From assembly GCA_028817685.1 (NCBI GenBank), contig JAPPPC010000496.1, forward strand, positions 1 to 5,411: DNA of 5,411 bases. The letters run 5' to 3'. Positions 5,408 through 5,411 of this stretch are shown here, piece by piece. The stretch is from Rhodospirillaceae bacterium (GTDB taxonomy: Bacteria; Pseudomonadota; Alphaproteobacteria; UBA8366; GCA-2717185). The notes beneath the pieces were generated by a model. It was not told where the DNA came from. It did no database searches and saw nothing but the letters and a program-made list of their open reading frames with translations. The translations under genes were made by a program, and so were the position numbers. Within the stretch, counting starts at the first letter, position 1. Every line of letters begins with the position of its first letter.

Positions 5408-5411
5408 ATTT

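Overview
The window reads as chromosomal DNA of a GC-rich Proteobacterium, most likely an alphaproteobacterium of Rhodospirillales type. The evidence is strong G/C preference at third codon positions, several TTG starts behind good Shine-Dalgarno (SD) sites, and family content: a PAS_5-type PAS protein, a DUF1330 protein and a bacterial iodotyrosine-deiodinase-like flavoprotein. This placement is inferred from family content, not from a search. I see no rRNA, tRNA, CRISPR array, insertion sequence, phage gene or recognisable defence system.

Layout. (1) 1-828: the first 64 codons of a secreted protein on the minus strand (TTG start at 194) diverge from a 167-residue PAS_5-like protein (325-828, +). 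(2) 931-1240: a 30-residue single-helix membrane peptide (931-1023, -) is followed by a 217-base divergent spacer in which I find no convincing promoter. (3) 1241-2158 (+) is an EamA/DMT transporter; its 3' end overlaps by 23 bases, tail to tail, the RutD-like alpha/beta hydrolase at 2136-2924 (-). (4) 2925-3058 is a divergent control region with a 22-base dyad (3018-3039) that covers a plausible -10 box for the hydrolase. (5) 3059-4323 (+) is a run of three genes: a 58-residue unknown protein, a 97-residue DUF1330 protein and a 240-residue GT-A glycosyltransferase-like protein. A strong hairpin and an anti-SD segment lie between the first two, and an 8-base overlap joins the last two. (6) 4332-5262 (-) is a two-gene unit, an unknown small protein followed by an iodotyrosine-deiodinase-like nitroreductase. 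The window ends with an SD-like motif on the plus strand, suggesting a divergent gene just outside.

How the genes fit together. No single pathway is evident. The exporter, hydrolase and flavin reductase families are all compatible with handling small organic compounds, but co-location is the only link. The best-supported functional call is the deiodinase-like enzyme, which keeps the Glu/Tyr/Lys substrate triad with the same spacing as I recall for the mammalian enzyme. The most interesting non-coding signals are the 3018-3039 dyad and the possible translation-coupled leader at 3241-3307.
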